Assembly: GCA_036703255.1 (NCBI GenBank)
Contig: DATNPL010000015.1
Location: 12,660-76,659, forward strand
From: Drouetiella sp036703255
GTDB taxonomy: Bacteria > Cyanobacteriota > Cyanobacteriia > Elainellales > Elainellaceae
DNA length: 64,000 nt
Reading direction: 5' to 3'
The notes beneath the pieces are model-generated. The model searched no databases and had not been told where the DNA came from. It saw nothing but the letters and a program-made list of their open reading frames with translations. The stretch's first letter is position 1. Every line of letters starts with the position of its first letter. Both the position numbers and the translations under genes were made by a program. This document shows, piece by piece, positions 1-9,536 of the stretch.

Positions 1-2
1 AC

Positions 3-419
3 TTTCTGGGAGCCACCCTGATGCAAGCTGACCTGACTGAATCAGATTTGCGGGGAGCAAACCTGCGAGGTGCCAACCTCATGCAGTCGCGGCTGGCGCA
101 CACAACGCTGGCTGGGGCATTTCTCAGCGGCGCAAATTTGATGGGGGTCAGCTTGCAGAGGGTAGACTTGCGCGGGGCTGACCTGCGGGGTGCCAACCTC
201 AATGGAGCAAACTTGGCGGGTGCCAATCTGACCCAGGCCGACCTGCAAGGAGCAAGCTTGAGCGAAGCCAATTTGGAGGAGGCCGATCTACGGGGAGCCA
301 ACCTCGCGGGGGCAAATTTGACGGGCGCAAATCTTTTATGTGCAGAATTGGCAGGGGCGAATGTGGCTGGCACCAATTGGGTCGGAACCTGTCTGAAAGG
401 AACGGTGTTGGAAGCCTGA
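3..419 (+). CDS. Pentapeptide-repeat protein (5' end outside window)
   Basis: Nearly the whole protein is A(D/N)LXX pentapeptide repeats such as RGANL, NGANL and TQADL, which fold into a right-handed quadrilateral beta-helix. The repeat pattern continues in frame upstream of the ATG at 21 to the window edge, so the N-terminus is missing and that ATG is internal. The frame ends with a short non-repeat tail and a TGA at 417-419, followed by a strong hairpin. Such proteins are very numerous in cyanobacteria and mostly of unknown function. No catalytic domain is visible, so none is assigned. Confidence 0.85.
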   Translation, partial: FLGATLMQADLTESDLRGANLRGANLMQSRLAHTTLAGAFLSGANLMGVSLQRVDLRGADLRGANLNGANLAGANLTQADLQGASLSEANLEEADLRGANLAGANLTGANLLCAELAGANVAGTNWVGTCLKGTVLEA

Positions 420-445
420 GAATCGTGGATAAGCTAACCTGAAAT

Positions 446-488
446 AAATTTTTGACCCAGGAGGCTCTGCCTCCTGGGTCAAAAATTT
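446..488. terminator. Bidirectional terminator hairpin between convergent genes
   Basis: A perfect 19-bp stem (446-464 with 470-488) and a 5-nt loop lie between two converging genes. The arms begin with AAATTTTTG and end with CAAAAATTT, so either strand ends in a U-rich tract. Confidence 0.85.
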
Positions 489-508
489 AGGGTCAAAAGT
501 TCGTGATC

Positions 509-3145
509 TTAAGCAAAATAATCTCTAACTTTCAGCACGCCTGCGGTTTGCCCGACCATGCGAATGCCTGTCAGATCCAGCAGGAGATCGCGATCGCCCT
601 GAAATCCTTTCTGACTGTCATTGACCGCGAGATAGGTGCGGGTGCCCCGTTGAAAAAACACGGCCTCTTGAGCGGCTAAGGTTTGCCGCCCGCTCACGGC
701 TCGATTTTTATCTGCAAAGGCGGCTTTTGCGGCATTGCCGAGGCTACCGCTCACCTTACCCGCATGGAACAGCGCCTTCGGACGTTGGGCTGTTGCCAAA
801 TTGTCATCATAGTCGAGCTGAATTTTATCTTTTTGCGTCAAGTTGAAGTCTGTCAGCCGATCGGGGGCATTAATCAACGACTGAGAAAACGCCAACCGCT
901 GGCTAGAGCCGCTATAGAGAAAGCGATCGCTGCCTGCCTTGCCTGCGATCGCATCGCCACCCAAGCCGCCCAGCAGCGTATCATTGCCTGCTCCGCCTGT
1001 TAGGGTGTCTGCGGTGGCTGTGCCCGTTAGGCGATCGCCCCCGCCCGCTGACGGACTGCCACTAAACTCAAATGCGCCAACATCGATCTTGCCGTCGGTG
1101 CGGCCAATGCCCCGTTCGTCGGTGGCGGGTGAACCGTTGCTCACCCCGGTATTGATGGCAGGACTGCCGCTCAGCAGGGCATGGGTGGGCAGTCCACCGC
1201 CATTGTCTTGCAGTTCCCCTAACTTCGGATCAATCAGCCTGACCTTGGCCGTGGCGTTGTAGTCATTGAAATTGTTGGTTTTCTTGGGCGGAAACTGAAT
1301 ATTGCCACCGTTATCCGTAAGTTCGCGACTGGTATGCTGCTGAATGCCGTAGTTCGCCGTTCCGTTCTTGGCCGTATTCTTATAAAAGATTGTGTTTTGT
1401 ACCGTTACTTTGGCCGCATCTACGGCGCTGATGCCGCCCCCAACCCATCCGGCAAAATTGTTGGCAATCGTCGTGTTAATGATGTCGGTGTCACTGTAAA
1501 GCGTCATGCCACCGCCAACGTTGCTGAAGCCATCGCCAAACAGCTTATTGCCCGAAAAGGTGCTGTTGGTGATCGTGGTGCGGGCGTTGTTGACCCAAAG
1601 ACCGCCACCTTGGTCGTAGCCTTCATTGTTGGCGATCGTAGAATTGGCGATCGTAAATTTGCCGCGTGGGTCAGTGCTGTTGCGAATTTGGGTAATGGCT
1701 CCGCCTTTGCCCTTGTCCTGGCCACCGGGCAGCCCGGTAGCTTTGTTGTTTGTAAACAGGCTGCCTTCGATGCTAATCACATCTTCTGGATCGGCAAACA
1801 AATGCACTGCCCCCCCAGAGGCTTTGGCGCTGTTGCCTTGAAACGTGCTTTTTGTAATCACGATCGCATCGTTAGCGCGATCGGTATAAATCGCGCCCCC
1901 ATAGCCCCGCAGAAAAGGATTTGCGCCTGTGCCGTAGGTGGCGGCGTTGGTGTCGTTGTTGATGAACTTGCAGTTGTCTACGGTTAGCTTGCCGTTGAGA
2001 CTATTGACCGCCGCACCGTTAATGCCCCGGTTATTGGTGAACTGCGAGTTGCGGAGCGTGATCGCGCCGGGGCTGACAAACGCGATCGCGCCCGCGCCCC
2101 GTTCGTCGTTGCCCGCGATCGCTTTGTTGCCGTTGAACTGCGATCCGGTGACGGTCAGGCTGTTTTCCCAAGCGCAGTAAATCGCGCCACCCCCCTTGTC
2201 GGCCGTATTGTTCTTGAACTTGACGCCCTCAATGTTGATTACGGCCTTGTGTTCGCCCTTAATCGCCCCACCCTGATCCGCGACGTAGGCATCCGCCAAA
2301 GTGATGTTTTTGAGGTTGAGGGTAATTGGGCGATCTTGATTGGAGTTGACGTAGAAGATGCGGGAGGCGCTATTGCCACTGATGGTGAGATTGGCTGCGC
2401 CCGTGCCGTCGATCGTTAGGCTCTTGCCAATGGCTAGCTCGATCTGTCCGCTGGTCAGCTTGATGGTTTTGTTCGCCAGACTGGCAGCAAACTTAATCGT
2501 ATCGCCCGCTTTGGCCGAGCCGATCGCAGCTCTCAACGATCCTGCCCCTTTATCAGCCGTGTTGCTGACCGTGACAATGGCTAACTGCCCCGCATAGGTG
2601 GCTAGGGTGGCTGCCGTCAACGCAGGTCGCGCCGTAATCTCGCCTGTTGCGACCTCCAAGTTCCAATTGCCGTTCCCAATCGCGTGGCGAGAGGCGGCAA
2701 CAGCCGCTCCGGTGAGTTGGCTGAGGCGATCGATCAGCGGGACAGAAGAGTTTTTAACCTTTGAGACACGAGCAAGGCGAGTCGCATCTTCAGGATCGAC
2801 ATCCGCTGCGGCGGCACAGGCATAGAGCAGGATATTAGCCTGGGTGGAGAGTGCCGATCGCCATTGCTGAATTTGAGCTGCGTAGCGATCGCAATTCTGG
2901 GCGTTGAGTTTGGCATTGCCCAAATGTAGGGTTCCAGTTTCTCCATGAGCAATGATCTGAAGACTGCTGATGTTTGAGGCTCCCTGCAAGACTTGAGTGA
3001 TCTGAGTGATGCCATCCTGCGTTGCATCTAGCAAAACGGCTTGGGCATTGGGTTGCAACCCAGCGGCTAGAGCATCGAAGTCAGCGACAGATCGGTCGAT
3101 AAAGACGACCGATCTGTCCGTCGAAAGCAAGGCTGAAAGAGTCAT
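509..3145 (-). CDS. DUF4347 / parallel beta-helix / RTX-type calcium-binding protein
   Basis: The 878-aa product has three parts. Residues 1 to about 190 resemble DUF4347, with a VVFIDRSVADFDALAAGL opening and IIAHG and LLYACA motifs. Residues about 190-720 form a right-handed beta-helix rich in NxTxxxNxA turns, starting with an SLRAAI motif. The C-terminus carries GGAGNDTLLGG and related nonapeptide (RTX) calcium-binding repeats. No Sec signal is obvious, which suits RTX proteins exported by type I secretion. Many cyanobacterial surface or secreted proteins share this design. The substrate and role are unknown; adhesion or a surface layer is inference. Confidence 0.8.
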   Translation of the reverse strand: MTLSALLSTDRSVVFIDRSVADFDALAAGLQPNAQAVLLDATQDGITQITQVLQGASNISSLQIIAHGETGTLHLGNAKLNAQNCDRYAAQIQQWRSALSTQANILLYACAAAADVDPEDATRLARVSKVKNSSVPLIDRLSQLTGAAVAASRHAIGNGNWNLEVATGEITARPALTAATLATYAGQLAIVTVSNTADKGAGSLRAAIGSAKAGDTIKFAASLANKTIKLTSGQIELAIGKSLTIDGTGAANLTISGNSASRIFYVNSNQDRPITLNLKNITLADAYVADQGGAIKGEHKAVINIEGVKFKNNTADKGGGAIYCAWENSLTVTGSQFNGNKAIAGNDERGAGAIAFVSPGAITLRNSQFTNNRGINGAAVNSLNGKLTVDNCKFINNDTNAATYGTGANPFLRGYGGAIYTDRANDAIVITKSTFQGNSAKASGGAVHLFADPEDVISIEGSLFTNNKATGLPGGQDKGKGGAITQIRNSTDPRGKFTIANSTIANNEGYDQGGGLWVNNARTTITNSTFSGNKLFGDGFSNVGGGMTLYSDTDIINTTIANNFAGWVGGGISAVDAAKVTVQNTIFYKNTAKNGTANYGIQQHTSRELTDNGGNIQFPPKKTNNFNDYNATAKVRLIDPKLGELQDNGGGLPTHALLSGSPAINTGVSNGSPATDERGIGRTDGKIDVGAFEFSGSPSAGGGDRLTGTATADTLTGGAGNDTLLGGLGGDAIAGKAGSDRFLYSGSSQRLAFSQSLINAPDRLTDFNLTQKDKIQLDYDDNLATAQRPKALFHAGKVSGSLGNAAKAAFADKNRAVSGRQTLAAQEAVFFQRGTRTYLAVNDSQKGFQGDRDLLLDLTGIRMVGQTAGVLKVRDYFA

Positions 3146-3479
3146 GAAATTTTTCCTGCGAATATTTAGCCTAGGGCGGGTTCGGAAGCGTAGCGCCGCT
3201 CGATATCAGCCGCCCATGCAGAGGTGTAGTGTCTGAGGACTAACGGCAGACCGCTCACGCCATTGGCAAAGCGAGAGGGGCAACATAAGAAAAACGGGGG
3301 CGCTTAAGCAGAGAAAACTTCAAGGCGCTGGGCAATCAGCCATCGAAATCTTCTAATGTCAGGTTGAAGCTTGACTATGATGAGTAAGGCAAAATGGATC
3401 GGGCGGGGCATCTACACACAATCTTCACAAATCTACGAGCGAAACCGGGAAAGATCTTGTGATTTGTGTCTATATTTTC

Positions 3480-3495
3480 TGTGATACAGATCACC
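3480..3495. promoter_or_regulatory. CRP-like palindrome
   Basis: TGTGATACAGATCACC fits the TGTGA-N6-TCACA pattern of cAMP-receptor-type regulators (SyCRP1 in cyanobacteria) with one mismatch. It lies between two divergent genes, about 335 bp from either start, so a regulatory role is uncertain. Confidence 0.3.
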
Positions 3496-3584
3496 TTTAT
3501 CGTGGCTCAGCCGTCATGATTTCAGACTGCCAGTTACTCTCTGTATGGAATAAAAACAAAAGCGCCATTACTGCCTTAGCTTAA

Positions 3585-3746
3585 GAGGATGTTTGAAAAG
3601 TCCAACTATGGGTAGCAAAACGTTTCAGATCCCCCTAAATCCCCCTTAAAAAGGGGGACTTTGAATTCATTTCCCCCCTTTTTAAGGGGGGCAGGGGGGA
3701 TCAACAGGTGCCTACAATCACAGCCGACCCCTTTTCAAACATCCTC
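3585..3746. repeat. MITE-like nested inverted repeat
   Basis: The outer arms GAGGATGTTTGAAAAG (3585-3600) and CTTTTCAAACATCCTC (3731-3746) are perfect 16-bp inverted repeats. Inside them lie two further G/C-tract inverted repeats around AAGGGGG. The 162-bp unit has no ORF and looks like a non-autonomous mobile repeat. The rest of the 3146-3840 gap shows nothing beyond the CRP-like palindrome. Confidence 0.7.
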
Positions 3747-3840
3747 TAAGGCTTAAAGCTTTGAGAGATCACGCCTAGACTCTTGTGCCTGTGGTATCAA
3801 ATAGGCAGATCAAGTTTGCTATCCCGAATCAGTTATCTTC

Positions 3841-5208
3841 ATGGGTTTACTCAAACACGCTTTGCAACTTCTGGCTCAGAAGTCGCGCGATCGCACGCCC
3901 AGTCGGCATCGGGTCAACCAATGGTTTAAGTGGTTGGCTCCAGGTTTGTTGATCAAGCGCTGGCTTTTTATTAGCGCGACAGGCATGGTGTTTACCGGGC
4001 TAGGATTTGCCATTTGGCTCAACCTCACGCCCGTTTATTATTTCAGCGAATTCATTCGAGAGTTGCTGCGAACCATTACCGATCGCGTGCCCAACTACAT
4101 TAGCGGGCCACTCGTGCTGATCATTGGTTTTTTGCTGATTCTCTGGGGGCAAAAGCGCAGTCTGGGCGCAATTACCGAAGTGCTGATGCCCGAAGGCGAT
4201 GGTGAGCTGATCGATCGCCTCATGACCCATCGACGGCTGCATCGGGGACCCAAGGTTGTGGTAATCGGCGGCGGCACGGGGCTATCCACACTGCTGCGGG
4301 GACTAAAGGGTCTGAGCGCCAATATTACCGCCATCGTCACCGTGGCCGATGATGGCGGATCTTCAGGGCGATTGCGTCGAGAAATTGGCGTCTTGCCTCC
4401 GGGAGATATTCGCAACTGTTTGGCAGCGCTGGCTGATGAGGAAAAGCTGCTGACCGAGCTGTTTCAGTATCGGTTTCAGGCGGGTGACGGCTTAGTAGGG
4501 CACAGCTTTGGCAACCTATTTTTGACGGCCATGAGCGAGATTACGGGCGATCTGGAGCAGGCGATCGCAGCCAGTTCTAAGGTGCTGGCCATTCGCGGCC
4601 AGGTGCTGCCCTCAACCCTAACGGATATGCGCCTCTGGGCAGAGCTAGCCGACGGACGGCGTATTGAAGGAGAATCGAACATCACCGAAGCGCGAGGGAA
4701 AATTATCAAAATCGGCTGTACGCCTGCCCATCCTCCGGCATTGCCTAAGGCCGTACAGGCGATCGACGAAGCCGACTACATTATTATTGGCCCTGGCTCA
4801 CTTTACACCAGCATCATTCCTAACCTGCTGGTGCCTGAAATCACCGATGCGATTGCCCGCGCTCAAGTGCCCCGCATCTACGTTTGCAACATCATGACCC
4901 AACCGGGTGAAACCGACGGCTACACTGTATCTGACCATATTCGAACTATTGATGAAGTCTGCGGCTACCCGCTGTTTAATGCCGTACTGGTTCAAAAGAC
5001 TTCCCCCTCAGCCCAATCGCTGATTCACTACGCCCAAGAGGGATCTCACCCAGTCTATTTCGATCGTGAAGCGGTCATGCTGCTGGGGCGGCGTGCGGTT
5101 GTAGCCAATGTTATGGATGAGGATGCCTCGACCCGACTCGTTCGCCACAACCACAATCGGCTGGCTCGGATTTTACTGCGCTGGTACACCCGCACCCAAG
5201 GGCTGTGA
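3841..5208 (+). CDS. yvcK: YvcK/GlmR-type gluconeogenesis factor with N-terminal membrane anchor
   Basis: The 455-aa protein has two hydrophobic segments at about residues 40-62 and 85-105, followed by a CofD/YvcK fold. The nucleotide-binding start reads VVVIGGGTGLSTLLRGLK, followed by VTVADDGGSSGRLRRE and LPPGDIRNCLAALA, both hallmarks of the family. YvcK proteins bind UDP-GlcNAc and influence central carbon flux and cell-wall precursor supply in Firmicutes. In cyanobacteria the role is inferred from the family. The membrane-anchored form is common in this phylum. Confidence 0.85.
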   Translation: MGLLKHALQLLAQKSRDRTPSRHRVNQWFKWLAPGLLIKRWLFISATGMVFTGLGFAIWLNLTPVYYFSEFIRELLRTITDRVPNYISGPLVLIIGFLLILWGQKRSLGAITEVLMPEGDGELIDRLMTHRRLHRGPKVVVIGGGTGLSTLLRGLKGLSANITAIVTVADDGGSSGRLRREIGVLPPGDIRNCLAALADEEKLLTELFQYRFQAGDGLVGHSFGNLFLTAMSEITGDLEQAIAASSKVLAIRGQVLPSTLTDMRLWAELADGRRIEGESNITEARGKIIKIGCTPAHPPALPKAVQAIDEADYIIIGPGSLYTSIIPNLLVPEITDAIARAQVPRIYVCNIMTQPGETDGYTVSDHIRTIDEVCGYPLFNAVLVQKTSPSAQSLIHYAQEGSHPVYFDREAVMLLGRRAVVANVMDEDASTRLVRHNHNRLARILLRWYTRTQGL

Positions 5209-5355
5209 TCGGGGGGAGGCGGCTCATGAGAAAACGAAAGGGAAAATAGCCCAGGGGAAGTGATAGGGTAATAGGCGATGGAATTCGTGTAATCGGGTTC
5301 AGGACTCAATACGCTGTCCGGCAGAAGCTATCTCACCGCAACCTCACTCCTCGAA

Positions 5356-5949
5356 ATGACCCAAGAACTTTTGCAAGCGCTAGTCTGGATGGATTACCGA
5401 CTGGCCGTTCTTTTCACTGTCCTCTTGCCTTTTGTGCTGCTCATTTGGGCGTTTGTGCAAAAAGCCGATGCCATGCAGCGCTTGCTGATCATCTACTGGC
5501 GTGTGTCTAGCCTTTTGGCAATTACCGTCTACCTCATGATTGGCAGCTTGCCTGTTAGCTTTGTATCTGGAATCCTAGCGCGAATTCTAATTCCCGTTAG
5601 CCTTTGGTTTTGGGTTGATCTGAATGAGGAAATTGCCGATCGATCTTCTTCACCGCTCAAATGGATCTTTACCAGCTGGCGATGGGCTGTTAGCCTCTAC
5701 TGTGGGTTGGGCGTGCTGGCCAGCATTCCTTTCCTTCAGTGTGCAGTGTCCCAAGAAACCTTTGTCACCCCCTTCTGCCAGGTCTGGCTCGATCCGCCTT
5801 TCGGCTACAAAAACTTTTTCCATGCTGCTTCCAAGCCAGAGTTTCTGGGCTTTTTGGGCATCACTGGGCTAGTCATTTATGTGCTTTATCTGGGCTACTT
5901 TGTCTTGGTACGGTTGGGTAAGCAGGGGCGATCGGCAGCTGAGCAGTAA
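5356..5949 (+). CDS. DUF3177-like cyanobacterial membrane protein
   Basis: This 197-aa protein has about five hydrophobic segments (near residues 15-37, 45-70, 73-90, 110-130 and 165-187). It resembles the cyanobacterial DUF3177 family of unknown function. It lies in the same direction as yvcK, 147 bp downstream, and ahead of purE. No catalytic motif is visible. Confidence 0.65.
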   Translation: MTQELLQALVWMDYRLAVLFTVLLPFVLLIWAFVQKADAMQRLLIIYWRVSSLLAITVYLMIGSLPVSFVSGILARILIPVSLWFWVDLNEEIADRSSSPLKWIFTSWRWAVSLYCGLGVLASIPFLQCAVSQETFVTPFCQVWLDPPFGYKNFFHAASKPEFLGFLGITGLVIYVLYLGYFVLVRLGKQGRSAAEQ

Positions 5950-5990
5950 AGTCGCAGTCGCCTCGAACCCGCTAGGCTTTCAATCTTTTT

Positions 5991-6038
5991 AATCAATCAA
6001 AGGCTTAATCAATCAAAGGCTTAGTTAACCAAAGGCTT
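5991..6038 (+). repeat. Three 16-bp tandem repeats abutting the purE start codon
   Basis: AATCAATCAAAGGCTT occurs twice in a row (5991-6006, 6007-6022). A third, diverged copy, AGTTAACCAAAGGCTT (6023-6038), ends directly at the ATG of purE. The repeats replace the usual Shine-Dalgarno position; AAAGG is the only candidate ribosome-binding core. Confidence 0.85.
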
Positions 6039-6560
6039 ATGACTCAGCCCGCTATTGGAATTATCATGGGCAGCGACTCAGACTTGCCGACCATGCAGGC
6101 TGCGATCGCGGTCTGTGAAGAGTTTGGGGTGCCTTATGAGGTGGCGATCGTTTCGGCGCATCGCACCCCAGAACGTATGGTGGAATATGCCCAAACAGCC
6201 CATCTGCGAGGCCTCAAGGTGATTATTGCGGGGGCAGGGGGGGCGGCGCATTTGCCTGGAATGGTTGCGGCTTTAACGCCTTTGCCCGTCATTGGCGTCC
6301 CTGTTGCTTCAAAGCATTTGCAGGGTTTAGATTCGCTCTACTCAATCGTGCAGATGCCGAGCGGCATTCCGGTGGCAACTGTGGCGATCGGTAACGCTCA
6401 AAATGCTGGCCTGCTAGCTGTGCAAATCCTGTCTAGCCACCAGCCAGAGCTGCTAGAAAAAGTTCAGCGCTATCGGCAAAGCTTGAAAGAGATGGTGATG
6501 AAAAAACAGGAAAAATTAGAGGCGATCGGCTATCGGCAATATTTGTCGGGCGAAGCCTGA
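6039..6560 (+). CDS. purE: 5-(carboxyamino)imidazole ribonucleotide mutase
   Basis: PurE converts N5-CAIR to CAIR in de novo purine synthesis. The 173-aa length is normal. The sequence has the class I signature GIIMGSDSDLPTM near the N-terminus, the SAHRTPERM loop that holds the catalytic His, and AGAGGAAHLPGM. Translation begins directly after a triplicated 16-bp repeat. Confidence 0.95.
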   Translation: MTQPAIGIIMGSDSDLPTMQAAIAVCEEFGVPYEVAIVSAHRTPERMVEYAQTAHLRGLKVIIAGAGGAAHLPGMVAALTPLPVIGVPVASKHLQGLDSLYSIVQMPSGIPVATVAIGNAQNAGLLAVQILSSHQPELLEKVQRYRQSLKEMVMKKQEKLEAIGYRQYLSGEA

Positions 6561-6674
6561 GCCAGAGGCGCAACTAGCCAAAACATCTTTGGAGAGTGGT
6601 GCACCGCATCCACAACAATACCTCAGCCACTCGTGGCTATAGCTATAGTTCCATCAGCTATCTTTAGCCAGTCG

Positions 6675-7085
6675 CTACTTGCCAATGCGCTTGGGAGGAC
6701 GACGGCCAATGTATCGCTTAGAGGGTCGCCTTGCGCCAATTCTGCCCGAAGCTTGACCCGTTTGACCGCCTTCAGCTTCACTCTCTCCCGTAGGGCTGGG
6801 TCTGCGGATGCGATCGAACAGCTTTGTCCCCACATTGTGAAACACGCTGGGCTGAGGTTCTGCAACCTCTGGCTCAGGATCAGCCTTCACCTCTTCGGCT
6901 TTCAGGTAGGCGACGATATTCCAAACCGCTAAGCCTGCCATCGCTCCTAAGAGAACACATAGCTCAGCTCGGAGACCTGCCAGCACAAACAGCAGGATAA
7001 AGATGAGCCAGGTTGCTAGGCCAGAGCGAAATCCTTCATCTGACGCAAATTTATACATGCACCGCTCCAATGCGCGATTGAACAA
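6675..7085 (-). CDS. Small two-TM protein with basic tail, unknown function
   Basis: The 136-aa product has two hydrophobic helices at about residues 22-40 and 42-62. A polar acidic stretch follows, then a strongly basic Arg/Lys-rich C-terminus (RRPSKRYIGRRPPKR). It lies 22 bp downstream of the kinase-fusion gene on the same strand, so the two may be co-transcribed. I do not recognise the family. The basic tail could contact nucleic acid or acidic lipids, but this is only inference. Confidence 0.65.
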   Translation of the reverse strand: MFNRALERCMYKFASDEGFRSGLATWLIFILLFVLAGLRAELCVLLGAMAGLAVWNIVAYLKAEEVKADPEPEVAEPQPSVFHNVGTKLFDRIRRPSPTGESEAEGGQTGQASGRIGARRPSKRYIGRRPPKRIGK

Positions 7086-7107
7086 ACCCTAAGGCTAACG
7101 CAACCCG

Positions 7108-8658
7108 CTAGAATCCCAGTTCTTGCATAAGTTCCTGAATAGGACGGGTTGTATCTAAGGTCTTGACATAGGGTAGCTCAGCTGGACTAAAAGGTTCTAA
7201 AAATTGTTTGGGGAGCAGGTCAGCCGTTGCATCGGCAATGTCTCCAGTGCGCTGTTGCAGCCGCGATCGCAGCAGTTCTGATGGGGCATCACAGTGAATG
7301 ATTTGCAGCGGCAGGTTATGGGCTTGTGCCGCAGCCAGGACAGGCTCTCGCAAAGCATAGCGATCGTACTTCGCATCTAGGATGACCGCATAGCCTTGCT
7401 GTGCGAGCAGCAGACCTAGCTCTAGCAATCGCTTATAGGTTTTCTGAGTCATTTCAGTTGAGTACAGATCTCCACTGCCTCGTTGATGCAGCGGAATACC
7501 GCCCAAATGTTTTCGCACCGCATCCGATCGAATATGAATGGCGTTAGTGCGGCAAGCCAACTGGCGCGCAGTCGTGCTCTTTCCCGAGCCAGAAAGTCCA
7601 CACATCAGCGTTAGCTGCCCCTGACGCGGCTGAGAATATTGCCAAGCCAGCTTGTAAAATCGAGCAGCAGTCTTTCTGGCTTCCTCTTTTTCAGCTTCTG
7701 CAATAGCTGGATCATCGAGTAAGAAGGAAACAATTTTGGCTCGGACATAGGCTTGCCGATTCACATAGAAAGGCAAAACCTGTAGACCTTCCCAATCTCC
7801 GGTTTGCTCAATATAGGCATTCAAAAATAGGGTACTGAGATCGGAGCGATCGCTCGCTTCTAAATCTCGGATAATGTAGGCAATGTCGTACATGACATCG
7901 ACAAACCGGAACGGCTCATTGAATTCGATACAGTCGAATAGCCAGAGGCGATCGTTCCACAGGCAGATATTGTCTAAATGCAGGTCGCCATGACATTCGC
8001 GAATCCGGTCATGCTGCATCCGTTCGATGAATAGTTCTGAATGCTCGGCAAACAGGCGATCGTTGTAGGCGCGAGTTTCATCAAACTGGGTTTGGGTTTG
8101 TGCCCGCCCAATATATTGCGCAGTCTGCTCAAAGTTTTCGTCGATCGCTTCTCTGACGCGGGCAGGTTCACCAAAGCCGCGAATATAGTCATTGGTGGAA
8201 ACCTGAGCGTGAAACTGGGCGATCGTTTTGGCTAGCTCTTGCAGCAGAGGCTCTGTCAGCTTTCCCTGTCTATGCAAATTGGCTAGCAGTCCGTCTTGCG
8301 GAAACTGCTGCATTTTCAGCGTATAGTCTGCGATCTCCTCTGCGGCTTCATCCGGCGACCCACCCAGCTGAAAGCGATCGTCTCTTTTGGCGATCGGTAG
8401 GACTTCTAAATAAATTTCTGGCGCACAGCGCTGGTTCAGCCGTAGCTCCTCTTGGCAGAAATGCTGCCGTTTTTCCAGAGTTGAGTAATCCAGAAAGCCA
8501 AAGTTGACGGGCTTCTTGAGCTTATAAGCATAGGTTCCCGTCAGCAGGACGTAGGAGACATGGGTTTGAATCAGCTGAATCGAAGGCTGTACCGGATGAG
8601 GATAGAATTCCGGCTGCATCATCTGCTGGATCAACGCAGGGAGAACGCGGTCAGTCAT
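7108..8658 (-). CDS. Bifunctional aminoglycoside phosphotransferase-like / P-loop kinase
   Basis: The 516-aa protein is a fusion. Residues about 1-330 resemble the APH/choline kinase fold, with CHGDLHLDNI as the Brenner-type catalytic loop and LFDCIEFNE as the metal-binding motif. Residues about 345-516 form an AAA_33/zeta-toxin-like P-loop kinase with GLSGSGKSTTARQLA as Walker A. This two-domain family is widespread in bacteria and annotated only by fold. The substrate is unknown. Antibiotic resistance should not be inferred from the name. Confidence 0.8.
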   Translation of the reverse strand: MTDRVLPALIQQMMQPEFYPHPVQPSIQLIQTHVSYVLLTGTYAYKLKKPVNFGFLDYSTLEKRQHFCQEELRLNQRCAPEIYLEVLPIAKRDDRFQLGGSPDEAAEEIADYTLKMQQFPQDGLLANLHRQGKLTEPLLQELAKTIAQFHAQVSTNDYIRGFGEPARVREAIDENFEQTAQYIGRAQTQTQFDETRAYNDRLFAEHSELFIERMQHDRIRECHGDLHLDNICLWNDRLWLFDCIEFNEPFRFVDVMYDIAYIIRDLEASDRSDLSTLFLNAYIEQTGDWEGLQVLPFYVNRQAYVRAKIVSFLLDDPAIAEAEKEEARKTAARFYKLAWQYSQPRQGQLTLMCGLSGSGKSTTARQLACRTNAIHIRSDAVRKHLGGIPLHQRGSGDLYSTEMTQKTYKRLLELGLLLAQQGYAVILDAKYDRYALREPVLAAAQAHNLPLQIIHCDAPSELLRSRLQQRTGDIADATADLLPKQFLEPFSPAELPYVKTLDTTRPIQELMQELGF

Positions 8659-8876
8659 GAAGGGGTGCCGTGAAAGGTGAAGGGATCATCAAAGCAAGAG
8701 AGCGGATTGAAGACTTTGACTGTGGAAGATGAAAGCCGCATACCAAACAGGGACACAGCATGGCTGCGCCCCCGTTTCTGGATCAGGCTCTAAATTTGCT
8801 GTTTAGGATTTAGCCAGGAGGCTTTTGGACACTTTCCCCGGCCTACCCAGCCCAAGCAGCAAAGTTGAAACACCAT

Positions 8877-9473
8877 CTATTCTTCGACTTCAGCCACTTC
8901 TTCTACAGTTGCCTGAGCTGCCTTGCCCAAGATGGAAACAACGACGCGATCGCCTTCTCCTAAAGCCACCACACCTGCGGGTAAGGGCAGCTCGTGAACG
9001 TGGATAGCATCGCCGATGTTCATATTGGTGACATCCACCTCAATCATTTCGGGAATGCTGTCGCCCGTACAGGAGACTTCCAGTTCGTTGAGTACGGTGT
9101 CCATAGCGCCGCCCTCTTGCTTAGTGCCCACAGCCGTTCCCACAAAGTGAATCGGCACGGTGACTTCTAGCTTGTCGCTAGCGCTGACTGAGAAGAAGCT
9201 GAGATGGTAGATACTGCGCTTCCAAGGATGGGACTGCACCTCGCGGAGTAGGGCTTTGCCACTCCAGGGCAGATCAGGCACATTCACTTTGATCAGGGTA
9301 TTGTTCAACGAAGACTTTCTAACGAGCGTTTCGGCGGCTTTGGCATCCAGCGTTAGCGCAGTGGACTCAACGCCCTTGTGCCCGTATAGCACAGCCGGAA
9401 TCTGCCCTCCACGGCGAAGAGCGTTAGGCTTGCTGCCCTCAGGGCGCTTTTTACATTCAACAGTGAGTTCCAT
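8877..9473 (-). CDS. rplY: 50S ribosomal protein L25 (CTC family)
   Basis: L25 binds 5S rRNA in the large subunit. The 198-aa long (CTC-type) form is seen, with the N-terminal 5S-binding domain (RPEGSKPNALRRGGQIPAVLYG) and a C-terminal TL5 domain with FVGTAVGTKQEGG. It lies 63 bp downstream of purA on the same strand, the usual arrangement in many cyanobacteria. Confidence 0.92.
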   Translation of the reverse strand: MELTVECKKRPEGSKPNALRRGGQIPAVLYGHKGVESTALTLDAKAAETLVRKSSLNNTLIKVNVPDLPWSGKALLREVQSHPWKRSIYHLSFFSVSASDKLEVTVPIHFVGTAVGTKQEGGAMDTVLNELEVSCTGDSIPEMIEVDVTNMNIGDAIHVHELPLPAGVVALGEGDRVVVSILGKAAQATVEEVAEVEE

Positions 9474-9536
9474 ACGGGTTTCGTTTGAGTGTTCTGAATA
9501 AAAATTGAAAACTGAAGCAGCGAACTGTGGAGTAAC

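Noticed and set aside
1334..1987. A 217-aa open frame on the plus strand inside the beta-helix gene
   Set aside because: It is antisense to a well-supported repetitive protein whose composition keeps the opposite frame open. No start context or motif supports it.
7108..8658. Antibiotic resistance by aminoglycoside phosphotransferase
   Set aside because: Only the fold is shared. The fusion family is widespread in environmental bacteria, and no drug-specific residues are visible.
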